From NCBI RefSeq assembly GCF_004795255.1, contig NZ_SSBQ01000002.1, forward strand, positions 4,494,001-4,558,000: a stretch of 64,000 nt of DNA. The letters are read 5' to 3'. A model generated the notes under the pieces. The model saw only the letters and a list, made by a program, of their open reading frames with translations. It did not search any database and was not told the origin of the DNA. Positions 25,970 through 35,058 of the stretch are shown one piece after another; within the stretch, counting starts at the first letter, position 1, and each line of letters starts with the position of its first letter. The DNA comes from Streptomyces sp. RKND-216 (GTDB taxonomy: Bacteria > Actinomycetota > Actinomycetes > Streptomycetales > Streptomycetaceae). Both the position numbers and the translations under genes were made by a program.

Positions 25970-27232
25970 TCAGACCGTCCGCAGCGCCAGCACCACGTTG
26001 TGGCCGCCGAACCCGAAGGAGTTGTTGAGCGCCGCGATGCGGCCCTGCGGCAGTTCGCGCGGCTCGTCGCGGACGACGTCGGCGTCCGCCTCCGGGTCGA
26101 GGTTCGCGATGTTGATGCTCGGCGGAGCGAGGCGGTGGTGCAGCGCGAGCACCGTCGCCACCGTCTCGATGCCACCGGCACCGCCCAGCAGGTGACCGGT
26201 CATGGACTTCGTCGCGGACAGCGCCATGTGGTCCACGTCGCCGGAGAACACCTTGCGCAGTGCCTTGATCTCGGCGATGTCCCCCTGCGGGGTCGACGTC
26301 GCATGCGCGTTGATGTGCATGATCTCGTCGGCGCGCAGGTCGGTGTGCTGCATCAGGTTCTGCAGCGCGTGCGCGATGCCGTTGCCGCTCGGCTCGGGCT
26401 GCGTGATGTGGTGGCTGTCGGCCGAGACGCCCTGGCCGACGGCCTCCGCGTACACCCGCGCACCGCGCCGTGCGGCGTGCTCCGCCGACTCCAGCACGAT
26501 CACACCGGCGCCCTCTCCCATGACGAAGCCGTTGCGGTCCGCGTCGTACGGGCGGGAGGCGCCCTGCGGGTCGTCGTTGTTCTTCGACATCGCCATCATG
26601 TTGCCGAACGCGGCGATGGGCAGCGGGTGGATCGCCGCCTCCGTCCCACCGGCGACGACGACGTCGGCACGGCCCGTGCGGATCATCTCCACCGCGTAGC
26701 CGATGGCCTCCGATCCCGAGGCACAGGCGCTGACCGGAGTGTGCACCCCGGCCCGCGCGTTGACCTCAAGACCCACGTTGGCGGAGGGACCGTTCGGCAT
26801 GAGCATGGGCACGGTGTGCGGCGACACCTTGCGCACACCCTTGTCGCGCAGCACGTCGTACTGGTCGAGCAGGGTGGTCACGCCGCCGATACCGGACGCG
26901 ACGACCGCGCCCAGCCGGTCGGGGTCGACGGTGCCGTCCTCGCCCGCGCGCGCGGTGAAGCCGGCGTCCGCCCACGCCTCACGGGCGGCGATCAGCGCGA
27001 ACTGCGCGGAGCGGTCCAGCTTCCGCGCCTGGGGACGCGGAATGACCTCCGAGGGGTCGGCGGCCGCCCGTGCACCGATGCGCACGGGCAGGTCGGCCGC
27101 CCACTCCTCCTCCAGCAGACGCACACCGGACCGGCCGGCGACGAGACCCTCCCAGGTCGATGCGCTGTCGCCACCCAGCGGTGTGGTTGCGCCGATACCG
27201 GTGACGACCACGGCGGATGGGGTCGTGTTCAT
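25970..27232 (-). CDS. fabF: 3-oxoacyl-ACP synthase II
   Basis: A 420-residue KAS II that extends acyl-ACP with malonyl-ACP in type II fatty acid synthesis. The active-site Cys is in TPVSACASGSEA (Cys170). The two His are in INAHATSTPQGD and MTGHLLGGAGG, with the invariant Lys nearby in ATKSMTGH. The start MNTTPSAVVVTGIGATTPLG is typical. It is the last gene of the fabD-fabH-acpP-fabF unit, 75 bases after acpP. Confidence 0.97.
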   Translation of the reverse strand: MNTTPSAVVVTGIGATTPLGGDSASTWEGLVAGRSGVRLLEEEWAADLPVRIGARAAADPSEVIPRPQARKLDRSAQFALIAAREAWADAGFTARAGEDGTVDPDRLGAVVASGIGGVTTLLDQYDVLRDKGVRKVSPHTVPMLMPNGPSANVGLEVNARAGVHTPVSACASGSEAIGYAVEMIRTGRADVVVAGGTEAAIHPLPIAAFGNMMAMSKNNDDPQGASRPYDADRNGFVMGEGAGVIVLESAEHAARRGARVYAEAVGQGVSADSHHITQPEPSGNGIAHALQNLMQHTDLRADEIMHINAHATSTPQGDIAEIKALRKVFSGDVDHMALSATKSMTGHLLGGAGGIETVATVLALHHRLAPPSINIANLDPEADADVVRDEPRELPQGRIAALNNSFGFGGHNVVLALRTV

Positions 27233-27307
27233 CGGAATTCTCTCTCCACGTGTCTGAGGTACGCGGTGACGCGCGCCGGCGCCACCGCAGGGCGGCGACA
27301 GTCCGGC

Positions 27308-27556
27308 TCAGCCCTGGTGCTTGAGGATGTACTCGGTGGCGTCGCCGACGGTCTTGAGGTTCTTGACGTCGTCGTCCGGGATCTTCACGCTGAAGCGCTC
27401 CTCGGCGGCTACGACGACCTCGACCATGGACAGCGAGTCGACGTCCAGGTCGTCGGTGAAGGACTTCTCCTCCTTGACGTCCTCGGCGGGGATACCGGCG
27501 ATCTCGTTGACGATGTCGGCGAGACCGGCGATGATCTCTTCCTTCGTGGCGGCCAT
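27308..27556 (-). CDS. acpP: Acyl carrier protein
   Basis: An 82-residue acidic four-helix protein carrying growing acyl chains on phosphopantetheine. The modified Ser is in DDLDVDSLSMVEVV (Ser41). The ATG at 27556 follows GGAGCG and gives MAATKEEIIAGLADIV. The frame extends upstream through fabH in the track of open frames, but that part is only an overlapping non-coding frame. It lies between fabH (119-base gap) and fabF. Confidence 0.98.
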   Translation of the reverse strand: MAATKEEIIAGLADIVNEIAGIPAEDVKEEKSFTDDLDVDSLSMVEVVVAAEERFSVKIPDDDVKNLKTVGDATEYILKHQG

Positions 27557-27675
27557 TGCGGCGCTCCTTCGTGTTGTGTCGGTCTCCCGGGCGCGGCTTC
27601 CCGGCCCGGTGCTGTGCCACAGCGCTGCCGCCTCCGTGCCGGTGCGGCGTGCGCTGCGAGGTGTGTGGTCCTGCT

Positions 27676-28710
27676 TCAGGGGAGAGTAACGACGGCGGCC
27701 GCGTAGACGAGGCCGGCACCGAAACCGATGACCAGTGCCGTGTCGCCGCTCTTCGCCTGACCGGTCGCCAGCAGCCGCTCCATGGCGAGCGGGATCGAGG
27801 CGGCCGAGGTGTTGCCGGTGGTTTCCACGTCCCGTGCGACGGTGACCGTCTCCGGGAGTTTCAGAGTCTTCACCATCGAGTCGATGATCCGCATGTTGGC
27901 CTGGTGCGGGACGAAGACGTCCAGGTCCTCCGCGGCGACTCCGGCGGCGTCCAGCGCCTGCTGGGCGACCTTGGCCATCTCGAAGACGGCCCAGCGGAAG
28001 ACCGTCTGGCCTTCCTGGCGCAGCGCGGGGAACTTCAGTTCGCCGGCGTCGTCCACCGGCAGTGCGTTGACGTCCCCCACCCGGAACGCGTCCCAGGGGA
28101 CGGTCTGCGTGATGACGTCGGCCTTGTCGCCCTCGGAGCCCCACACCACGGGGCCGATGCCGGGCTCGTCCGCCGGGCCGATGACTGCCGCGCCCGCGCC
28201 GTCGCCGAACAGGAAGGCCGTGGAACGGTCCTTGAGATCGGTCAGGTCCGACAGCCGCTCGACGCCGACCACCAGCGCGTACTCGGCGCTGCCGTCCACG
28301 ACGAGCCCCTTGGCGATGCCCAGGCCGTAGCCGAACCCGGCGCACGCGGCGGAGATGTCGAACGCGGCGGCCTTGCCCGTGCCGAGACGGTGGGCGATCT
28401 CGGTGGCGATCGACGGGGTCTGCTTGAAATGCGAGACCGTCGAGATGATGACGGCGCCGACCTGGTCCGGCGTGATCCCCGCGTCGGCGATCGCCTTGCC
28501 CGCGGCCTCCAGCGTCATCTCGGCAACGGTCTCCTCCGGACCGGCCCAGTGGCGGGTCGCGATGCCGGACCGCGAGCGGATCCACTCGTCGGAGGAGTCG
28601 ATGTGCTTGAGGATCTCCTCGTTCGGCACCACCCGCGTGGGACGGTAGCCGCCGACGCCGTGGATGCGCGCGTGAGGGGAGCCCTTGGCGGGCCTGATCT
28701 TCGCGGTCAT
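27676..28710 (-). CDS. fabH: 3-oxoacyl-ACP synthase III
   Basis: A 344-residue KAS III that starts fatty acid synthesis by condensing acyl-CoA primers with malonyl-ACP; in streptomycetes it takes branched primers. The catalytic triad is visible: Cys123 in ISAACAGFGYG, His269 in VFVPHQANMR and Asn300 in ETTGNTSAAS. The start MTAKIRPAKGSPHARIHGVGGYRP follows AGGAGC. It begins 13 bases after fabD ends. Confidence 0.97.
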   Translation of the reverse strand: MTAKIRPAKGSPHARIHGVGGYRPTRVVPNEEILKHIDSSDEWIRSRSGIATRHWAGPEETVAEMTLEAAGKAIADAGITPDQVGAVIISTVSHFKQTPSIATEIAHRLGTGKAAAFDISAACAGFGYGLGIAKGLVVDGSAEYALVVGVERLSDLTDLKDRSTAFLFGDGAGAAVIGPADEPGIGPVVWGSEGDKADVITQTVPWDAFRVGDVNALPVDDAGELKFPALRQEGQTVFRWAVFEMAKVAQQALDAAGVAAEDLDVFVPHQANMRIIDSMVKTLKLPETVTVARDVETTGNTSAASIPLAMERLLATGQAKSGDTALVIGFGAGLVYAAAVVTLP

Positions 28711-28723
28711 GCTCTCGATGCTC

Positions 28724-29665
28724 CTATTCCGCCGCGGCGGTGTGTTCGGCGACGAGCGTGCGGGCCGCCTCGAGATCGTCGGGGGACTTGAGTGCCAGCG
28801 TCCTGACACCCGGCATACCGCGCTTCGCCAGGCCGGTGAGCGTTCCGCCCGGGCACACCTCGATCAGGGCGGTCGCACCGCGCGCGACGAACGTCTCCAT
28901 GCACAGGTCCCAGCGCACCGGGCTGGCCACCTGCTGTACCAGCCGCCGTACGACCTCCGCACCGCTGTCCACGACCTGGCCGTCCGCGTTCGACACGTAC
29001 GGCAGGACCGGGTCGTGCACCGCGACGCCGCGCACCGCGGTGTCCAACGCCTCGACGGCGGGCGCCATGTGCACCGTGTGGAACGCCCCCGCGACCTGGA
29101 GCGGTCGCACCCGTGCCCCCTCCGGCTTGTCGGCGGCCAGCGCCTGGAGCTGCTCGGCGGTGCCGGCCGCCACGATCTGACCGCCGCCGTTGATGTTCGC
29201 GGGAGTGAGCCCGAGCTGCTCGAGGTGCGAGGTGACCGTATCGGCGTCCCCGCCGAGCACCGCGGCCATCCCGGTCTCGGTCACCGCGGCGGCCTCGGCC
29301 ATGGCCCGTCCGCGGATGCGTACCAGGGACATGGCGTCCGCGGGGGACACGACACCCGCGGTGGCCGCGGCAGCCAGTTCACCGACACTGTGACCGGCGA
29401 CCGAGCCCACCGCCCGCGCCGCGTCGTGGCCCTCGAGCAGCACTCCGGCGGACACCAGGGAGGCGGCCACCAGCAGCGGCTGCGCCACGGCGGTGTCCCG
29501 GATCTCCTCCGCGTCCGCCTTGGTGCCGTAGTGCACCAGGTCGAGTTCGAGGGCGTCGGACCATTCCCGGAGGCGGTCCGCGACGCCGGGGAGGTCGAGC
29601 CAGGGGGTCAGGAAGCCAGGCTTCTGGGCGCCTTGGCCGGGAGCGACGAGTACGAGCACTCTCAC
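28724..29665 (-). CDS. fabD: Malonyl-CoA:ACP transacylase
   Basis: A 313-residue transacylase that loads malonyl groups onto ACP. The catalytic Ser is in GHSVGE (Ser93) and the catalytic His in AGAFHTVHM (His196); the N-terminal VAPGQGAQKPGFL is the usual Gln-containing oxyanion loop. It heads fabDHPF. In Streptomyces coelicolor this operon is activated by the FasR protein encoded just upstream, which is also the arrangement here. Confidence 0.97.
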   Translation of the reverse strand: MRVLVLVAPGQGAQKPGFLTPWLDLPGVADRLREWSDALELDLVHYGTKADAEEIRDTAVAQPLLVAASLVSAGVLLEGHDAARAVGSVAGHSVGELAAAATAGVVSPADAMSLVRIRGRAMAEAAAVTETGMAAVLGGDADTVTSHLEQLGLTPANINGGGQIVAAGTAEQLQALAADKPEGARVRPLQVAGAFHTVHMAPAVEALDTAVRGVAVHDPVLPYVSNADGQVVDSGAEVVRRLVQQVASPVRWDLCMETFVARGATALIEVCPGGTLTGLAKRGMPGVRTLALKSPDDLEAARTLVAEHTAAAE

Positions 29666-29684
29666 ACTCTCTCTTGAGGACGTG

Positions 29685-29742
29685 GGTCCCCGCCCGTGGG
29701 GACCGGGACGAAGAACAGTCGGGGGAATTGTGGCTCCCCGAC
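29685..29742. promoter_or_regulatory. Two inverted repeats between fasR and fabD
   Basis: The 95-base gap holds GGTCCCC-6-GGGGACC (29685-29704) and GTCGGGG-11-CCCCGAC (29718-29742). One could be the fasR terminator and the other an operator or leader hairpin of fabD. FasR is known to act in this interval in S. coelicolor, but I cannot match its site by eye. Confidence 0.5.
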
Positions 29743-29760
29743 AAACCCGCGGCGCTCAGC

Positions 29761-30981
29761 CTACGGCTCTCGATCACCGTCCGCGAGACGCCCCAGGATC
29801 AGCGCGATACGCAGAGTAAACGCTGAACGCACGTCGGAGGGGGACCAGCCGGTGACGTCCGTCACACGTCGCAGCCGGTAGCGGACGGTGTTCGGGTGAA
29901 CGAAGAGCATCCGCGCCGCGCCTTCGAGACTGCTTGCCTGCTCCAGATATACGCTCAGAGTTTCCAGCAGTGCCGAGCCGGCTTCTTCCAGCGGTCTGTA
30001 GATCTCCTCCACCAAGAGCTTCCGCGCCGCCGGGTCTTCGGCCATCGCCCGCTCGGGCAGCAGATCGTCCGCCAGCACCGGGCGTGGCGCGTCCGGCCAC
30101 GCCGCACACGCCCTCAGCCCGGCGGCTGCGGCCTGCGCAGACCGTGTGGCCGACAGCAGGTCCCCGACGACCGGTCCGGCCACCACCGGGCCTGAAGCGT
30201 ACGGACCGATCAGGGACTTGGCGGTGCGCAGCGGATCGTCCGAACCGCCGGCGATCACCACCAGCCGCTCGCCCAGCACACCGGTCAGCACCTGGAGCTT
30301 CGCGTGCCGCGCGGCACGCCGGATGGCCTCCACCGTGAGTTCGCTGTCCCCGTCGGGCGCGGTGCCCAGCACGACGCAGACGTATTCGGGCGAGTTCCAG
30401 CCGAGCGCCGCGGCACGGGACACGGCGCCCTCGTCCGCCTCGCCCGACAGCACCGCGTTCACCACCAGGGACTCCAGGCGGGCGTCCCACGCGCCGCGGG
30501 CCTCCGCCGCCTGGGCGTAGACCTGCGCGGTGGCGAAGGCGATCTCGCGCGCGTAGACGAGTAGCGCCTCGCGCAGTACCGCTTCGTCCCCGGGGGCCGC
30601 GACCTCGTCGATCGCGGTCTCGACGACCTCGATCGTGGTGCGCACCAGCTCCACCGTCTGCCGCAGCGTGATCGCCCGCGTCAGCTCGCGCGGCGCGGTG
30701 CCGAACACGTCCGTGCTGATGGCCTGCGGCGTCTCCGGGTGCCGGAACCACTCGGTGAACGCGGCGATGCCGGCCTGAGCGACCAGCCCGATCCAGGAGC
30801 GGTTCTCCGGCGGCATGGCGCGGTACCACGGCAGCTGCTCGTCCATGCGGGACAGGGCTGCCGCGGCGAGCTTGCCGGAGGACTGCTGGAGCCGCCGCAG
30901 CGTGGCCGCGTGCGGATGCTCCGCTGACCGGCCGTCGGCGTCGTTCGAGGGATTTTCGTCGGATTCCGTAGGTTCGGGCAC
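29761..30981 (-). CDS. fasR: Fatty acid synthesis activator, PucR-type regulator
   Basis: A 406-residue regulator whose C-terminal helix-turn-helix is of the PucR kind (AARMLFVHPNTVRYRLRRVTDVTGW). The middle has a GGDEF-like PucR domain (WNSPEYVCVVLGTAPDGDSELTVEAIRRAARHA). The N-terminal half (RELTRAITLRQTVELVRTTIEVVE) matches the streptomycete FasR family. Its position before fabD on the same strand supports the name. The start is either the GTG at 30981, which I prefer (VPEPTESDENPS), or an in-frame ATG at 30999. It is essential for fab operon expression in S. coelicolor. Confidence 0.9.
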   Translation of the reverse strand: MPEPTESDENPSNDADGRSAEHPHAATLRRLQQSSGKLAAAALSRMDEQLPWYRAMPPENRSWIGLVAQAGIAAFTEWFRHPETPQAISTDVFGTAPRELTRAITLRQTVELVRTTIEVVETAIDEVAAPGDEAVLREALLVYAREIAFATAQVYAQAAEARGAWDARLESLVVNAVLSGEADEGAVSRAAALGWNSPEYVCVVLGTAPDGDSELTVEAIRRAARHAKLQVLTGVLGERLVVIAGGSDDPLRTAKSLIGPYASGPVVAGPVVGDLLSATRSAQAAAAGLRACAAWPDAPRPVLADDLLPERAMAEDPAARKLLVEEIYRPLEEAGSALLETLSVYLEQASSLEGAARMLFVHPNTVRYRLRRVTDVTGWSPSDVRSAFTLRIALILGRLADGDREP

Positions 30982-31041
30982 GGCACAAGCCTGCCTCATC
31001 CGATGCCGTCCGCGGGTACGGGGGCGTCTACCGTGGTCTGC

Positions 31042-31713
31042 ATGCTTGAGGTACGGCGAGCAGCCGACCGGTACCGCGGTGGCGACAGGGCGGCCGGGAT
31101 CGACACCCGGCACGCATTCTCCTTCTCCGGCTTCTACGACCCGGAGAACGTCGGCTTCGGCCTCCTCGTCGCCTGCAACGAGGAGCGTCTGGAGCCCGGA
31201 GCGGGCTTCGGTCTCCACCCGCACCGCGACCTGGAGATCGTCACCTGGGTCGTGGAGGGGGAGCTGGAACACCAGGACTCGACGGGTGCCGCGACGCTGG
31301 TCCGCCCCGGCGACCTGCAGCGCCTGGGGGCGGGCTCCGGCGTCCGCCATGCGGAGCGCAACGCCGGGACGGGGGTGCTGCGCTTCGTTCAGATGTGGCT
31401 GGTGCCGGGAAGCTTCGGCGGTCCGCCCGAGTACGAGGTGGTGCGGGGGATCGCCGACGCGACGCCGTTCGCGATCCCCCGCACCGATGCCGTACTGCAC
31501 GTGCGACGGCTCGGCGACGGCGCACGTACGGCGGTGCCCGACGCGCAGTTCGTCCACCTGCACGTGGTCCGCGGCGGGGTGCGTCTGGGCGGTGAGCGGC
31601 TGGGACCCGGTGACGCGGCCCGCGTCACCGCGGCGGACGGCCTGGTGGCGTCCGCCCACGGTGACACGGAGCTGCTGCTCTGGGAGATGCACGCCGAACC
31701 CTCCTACGGCTGA
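31042..31713 (+). CDS. Pirin family protein
   Basis: A 223-residue cupin-type pirin. The metal site in the N-terminal cupin is complete: LHPHRDLEIVTWVVEGELEHQDS supplies His-X-His, a later His and Glu. Relatives act as quercetinases or as redox-sensing partners; streptomycete PirA affects central carbon flow, so either role is possible. The second cupin is short. The ATG at 31042 was chosen since MLEVRRAADRY is the family start. It is divergent from fasR across about 60 bases, an arrangement that may share regulation. Confidence 0.87.
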   Translation: MLEVRRAADRYRGGDRAAGIDTRHAFSFSGFYDPENVGFGLLVACNEERLEPGAGFGLHPHRDLEIVTWVVEGELEHQDSTGAATLVRPGDLQRLGAGSGVRHAERNAGTGVLRFVQMWLVPGSFGGPPEYEVVRGIADATPFAIPRTDAVLHVRRLGDGARTAVPDAQFVHLHVVRGGVRLGGERLGPGDAARVTAADGLVASAHGDTELLLWEMHAEPSYG

Positions 31714-31745
31714 CCGCGGGACGGTGCGGGTTCGCCGCGGAAGGG

Positions 31746-32576
31746 CTATTCCCGTCCGGCCGAGGTGAGGGCCATGTCCGCGTACCGCGCGCCCGCCACC
31801 TGCGCGGCGACCGGTTCCAGCACGCTCAGCTCCTCTTCGGTCAGCGTGCGGCGGGTGGCCGCCGTGCTCTCCTCCACCCGCCCCGGCCCGGACGCCGGGT
31901 GCCCGGAATCGGTACCACGCGCAGGCCGTGCACCGCCGCCCGCTGGTGTACCCAGGCCAGCGCGACCTGGCCGCTCGTCACCGTGCGCCTCGGCGACCCG
32001 TCGCAGCGGCCGCAACAGGGCCGCGTTCGCCGTCGCGTCGGCGCCGGTGAAGCGCGGCTGGAAGCGCCGGAAGTCGTCGCCGCCGAGGTCCCGGTCCGCC
32101 TCGGTGAACGAACCGGTGAGGAAGCCCCGGCCGAGCGGCGAGTACGGTACGAAGGTCACGCCCAGCTCGCGTGCGGCGCCAACCACGTCCTCCTCCACAT
32201 CGCGGCTGAAGACCGACCACTCCGACTGCACCGCGGCGATGGGGGTGGACGGTGTGCGCGGTGCGCAGCTCACCCCCCGTCACCTCGCTCAGCCCGAGCT
32301 GCCGGACCTCGCCCTCCCGGACCAGTTCAGCCATGGCGACGACGGACTCCTCTAGCGGCACACCCGGGTCCCGGCGACGCATGTAGTACAGGTCGATCGT
32401 CTCCACTGTCGTAGAGGGTGACACCGAGCTCAAGCGGCCGTTCCAGCGTGGCGCGCGCCTGCCCCCTCGTCCGTGGGACCGTAGGCGAAGCTCATGCCCA
32501 TGCAGCCCAGGCCCTGAGCGCCCACCTCCGGGCCGTCCGCGCCCAGCCGTTCCGTGCCGATCCGCTCCGTGTTCAT
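31746..32576 (-). pseudogene. Aldo/keto reductase with internal deletion and frameshifts
   Basis: The start is intact: ATG at 32576, [38 protein letters not shown]. After one shift [13 protein letters not shown] follows, then the sequence jumps straight to [22 protein letters not shown], missing roughly 90 residues including the catalytic Tyr and Lys. Two more shifts precede [20 protein letters not shown] and [21 protein letters not shown]. Further small shifts near 31890-31990 break QVALAWVHQRA. The end RVEESTAATRRTLTEEELSVLEPVAAQVAG is clean. It overlaps the stop of the MerR gene by ATGA, so it was the second gene of a regulator-enzyme operon. Confidence 0.87.
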
Positions 32577-33142
32577 CGTTGCCGTGCCGCCTTTCCGGAG
32601 GGCGACGCCTCCGTGGTCTGCTCGTCGCCGGGCTGCGCCGGGCCGGTCGGTGGTTCCGTGGAGTGCGCCGGGGTCTGCGGCTTCGCCGAGTAGACGCCGA
32701 TCTTGTGGTCGAGGACCGCGAGGGTGTCCCGCAGTTCCGCGATACGGAGACGCACGTTCCGCCGGGTCGTCTCGAGGAGTTCGCGCCGCGCGTCCACGGT
32801 GTGCTCGCCGGCCCGCACGAGTTCGGCGTACCGCACCATGTCGGCCACCGGCATGCCGGTGAGGCGGAGCTTGCCGACCAGTGACAGCCAGTCCAGGTCC
32901 TTGTTGGTGAACCGTCGCTGCCCGGTGTGCGAGCGGTCGACGTGCGACATCAGCCCGATCCGCTCGTACCAGCGCAGGGTGTGCGCGCTCAGCCCGGTGC
33001 AGGCCGCGACCTCGCTGATGGTGTACCGGTCCCGTCCGTCCGGGCGCGGATGCACGGCGCTCCGGGTCGCGCAGAGGTCCGCGTCGGCCGCCTTGCCCGC
33101 TGTCTCGGTCTCGTCCGCCGTCTCTCGCTCCGTCACGGTCAT
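32573..33142 (-). CDS. MerR family regulator
   Basis: A 189-residue MerR-type activator. The DNA-binding part reads [26 protein letters not shown] then [27 protein letters not shown], followed by the dimerisation helix [30 protein letters not shown]. There are no clustered Cys for metal sensing, so the signal is probably organic. The start ATG at 33142 is just downstream of a classic MerR promoter. The coupled target, an aldo/keto reductase, is now dead, so the regulator may be an orphan. The C-terminal tail is Pro/Thr-rich. Confidence 0.9.
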   Translation of the reverse strand: MTVTERETADETETAGKAADADLCATRSAVHPRPDGRDRYTISEVAACTGLSAHTLRWYERIGLMSHVDRSHTGQRRFTNKDLDWLSLVGKLRLTGMPVADMVRYAELVRAGEHTVDARRELLETTRRNVRLRIAELRDTLAVLDHKIGVYSAKPQTPAHSTEPPTGPAQPGDEQTTEASPSGKAARQR

Positions 33143-33149
33143 GGGGGAA

Positions 33150-33180
33150 ACGCTACGGACCTGGAGTGCACTCCAGGCAA
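33150..33180 (-). promoter_or_regulatory. MerR-type promoter and operator, leaderless
   Basis: An 18-base perfect palindrome CCTGGAGTGCACTCCAGG (33160-33177) lies between a -35 box TTGCCT (33175-33180) and a -10 box TAGCGT (33150-33155) on the minus strand, spaced 19 bases apart. Over-long 19-base spacing with the operator inside is the hallmark of MerR-activated promoters. Transcription would begin about at the start codon, so the mRNA should lack a leader. Confidence 0.88.
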
Positions 33181-33223
33181 GCGCATTTCGGGGACCGATT
33201 TCCGCCGCGTTAGGCTGCCTGGC

Positions 33224-34036
33224 ATGGACAGCGCCCTGCGGATGATCGAGACCTGGCCCGTGCCCGCCGCTGCCGCCGCCGTCGTCACGGCGGACGGCTC
33301 CCTCGCCGGGAAGTACGGCGAGACCGGACGGCGCTTCCCGCTCGCCTCCGTCACCAAGCCGCTGGCCGCCTACGCCGTACTCGTCGCGGTGGAGGAGGGC
33401 GCGCTCGAGCTGGACGAGCCGGCCGGCCCCGAGGGCGCGACCGTCCGCCACCTGATGGCCCATACCTCCGGTCTCGCCTTCGACGAGCACCGGACCGTGG
33501 CGGCGCCCGGCGAGCGGCGGATCTACTCCAACACCGGCTTCGAGGTGCTGGGCGAGCACCTGACCAAGACCACCGACATCCCCTTCGCGGAGTACCTGAG
33601 AGACGCGGTCCTCTCACCGCTGGGGATGTCGGACACCGAACTCGCGGGCTCCCCGGCCAAGGACGCCGTCTCCACCGCGGACGACCTGGTGCGCTTCGCC
33701 GGGGAACTCCAGACCCCCCGCCTGATCGCCCCGCAGACGCTCCAGGAGGCCACGGGCGTGGCCTTCCCCGGGCGCAAGGGCGTACTGCCCGGCTACGGCA
33801 ACCAGTCACCGAACGACTGGGGACTCGGCTTCGAGATCCGCGACGGCAAGACGCCGCACTGGACCGGCGACCGCTCCTCGCCTCGTACTTTCGGGCACTT
33901 CGGCCAGTCCGGAACCTTCCTGTGGGTGGACCCGGAGGCCGGTGCCGCCTGCGTCGCGCTCACCGACCGCGACTTCGGCCCGTGGGCCGTCGAGGTGTGG
34001 CCGGTCTTCACCGACGCGGTCCTCGCCGCGCTGTAA
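33224..34036 (+). CDS. Serine beta-lactamase-like hydrolase
   Basis: A 270-residue class C beta-lactamase/esterase-fold protein. The Ser-X-X-Lys is LASVTKPLA (Ser42, Lys45), the Tyr-X-Asn is YSNTG (Tyr101), and the third motif is HFGQSGTF. There is no signal peptide, so it is cytosolic and more likely an esterase or peptidase than a resistance enzyme. The ATG at 33224 is preceded closely by TAGGCT (33211-33216), a good -10 box, suggesting a leaderless or very short-leader transcript. It is divergent from the MerR gene. Confidence 0.87.
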   Translation: MDSALRMIETWPVPAAAAAVVTADGSLAGKYGETGRRFPLASVTKPLAAYAVLVAVEEGALELDEPAGPEGATVRHLMAHTSGLAFDEHRTVAAPGERRIYSNTGFEVLGEHLTKTTDIPFAEYLRDAVLSPLGMSDTELAGSPAKDAVSTADDLVRFAGELQTPRLIAPQTLQEATGVAFPGRKGVLPGYGNQSPNDWGLGFEIRDGKTPHWTGDRSSPRTFGHFGQSGTFLWVDPEAGAACVALTDRDFGPWAVEVWPVFTDAVLAAL

Positions 34037-34068
34037 GCCGCCGAGGACCGGCCCCGCGTGCGCGGAAG

Positions 34069-34980
34069 TCAGAGCTCGGCGAGCAGGTCCGCCTTCTTGG
34101 CCGAGAACTCCTCGTCGGTGAGCAGCCCGGCCTCGTGCAGCTCACCGAGGTGCCGTATCCGTTCGGCGATGTCCGCCGGGTCGCGCCGGTCGCTCGCACC
34201 GCGGCCGGGGCCTGGCGGGTTCGGAGCGGTGGCCGCGTCCAGCGCCGGGACCGGCTCCGCCTCCCGTACGGCGGCCAGCACGGCGGCGGCGAAGGGCAGA
34301 GACTCGTGGACCAGTCCGTAGCCCAGCCCGAACACCACGGCGGCCGGGTCCTGGTCCACCTCGACGCCGGGGAACGCGCGTAGCGCGGGCGCGGCGGCGC
34401 CGCGTGGGATCAGCCGCAGGTGCCCCCTGAAGACCTCGGGCGAGCGCCATTCCACGCCCTCGAGCTCGCCCACCGCGAACGTCTGGTCGCCCGCCTTCCA
34501 CTTGGCCGAGGACGCCCCCGTCCAGAACCAGCGGAAGGACACCTCCTTGCCGTTAAAACGCGCCTTGCCGTCGTACGCCTTGAACGACATTGGCGGCTCG
34601 GGCGCGGCGACCAGGTGCGCCGGGGCGGGCTCGGCCGCGTCCGGACCGAGTGCCGAACGCAGTTCGCTGACGTAGTAGTCGGCGAGCAGCTCGCGCTCCG
34701 CGGGAAGCACCAGCCGGTACGGGTCGCAGGTCTCCTTGAGCTGTCCGTCCGCGGCCTCCACCAGCGGGTCGGCCCCGGCCCGCGGCACCGCGCGCATCAC
34801 GATCGTGCCGCGCCGCCCGCCGGGGGCAAGCTCGATCCGGCTCAGTGCCTCGTACGGGATGCGCCGCTCTCCCAGCACGTGGAAGAGCTTCGGCGTGCGG
34901 ATCCCCCGTTCGAAGCGGATGAGCACGGAGTCGGAATCGAACTCCCAGGAGGAGTGGATTCCCGCCAGAACGTCACCCAT
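34069..34980 (-). CDS. DUF4429 and SHOCT domain protein
   Basis: A 303-residue protein with two DUF4429 repeats. The first reads IHSSWEFDSDSVLIRFERG and IPYEALSRIELAPGGRRG. The second reads KARFNGKEVSFRWFWTGASSAKWKAGDQTF. The last 30 residues form a SHOCT helix pair (DIAERIRHLGELHEAGLLTDEEFSAKKADLLAEL), often an oligomerisation or membrane-association tag. I start at the ATG at 34980 (MGDVLAG), the family start; an in-frame ATG at 34989 adds three residues. Function unknown. Confidence 0.85.
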   Translation of the reverse strand: MGDVLAGIHSSWEFDSDSVLIRFERGIRTPKLFHVLGERRIPYEALSRIELAPGGRRGTIVMRAVPRAGADPLVEAADGQLKETCDPYRLVLPAERELLADYYVSELRSALGPDAAEPAPAHLVAAPEPPMSFKAYDGKARFNGKEVSFRWFWTGASSAKWKAGDQTFAVGELEGVEWRSPEVFRGHLRLIPRGAAAPALRAFPGVEVDQDPAAVVFGLGYGLVHESLPFAAAVLAAVREAEPVPALDAATAPNPPGPGRGASDRRDPADIAERIRHLGELHEAGLLTDEEFSAKKADLLAEL

Positions 34981-35058
34981 GTGGGTCATCGTATGCGGCG
35001 ACCGCCCGCGCGTCCCCCGCGCCGCGCGGTGCCACTGGCCGAAGGCCCTCGGGGCGCG

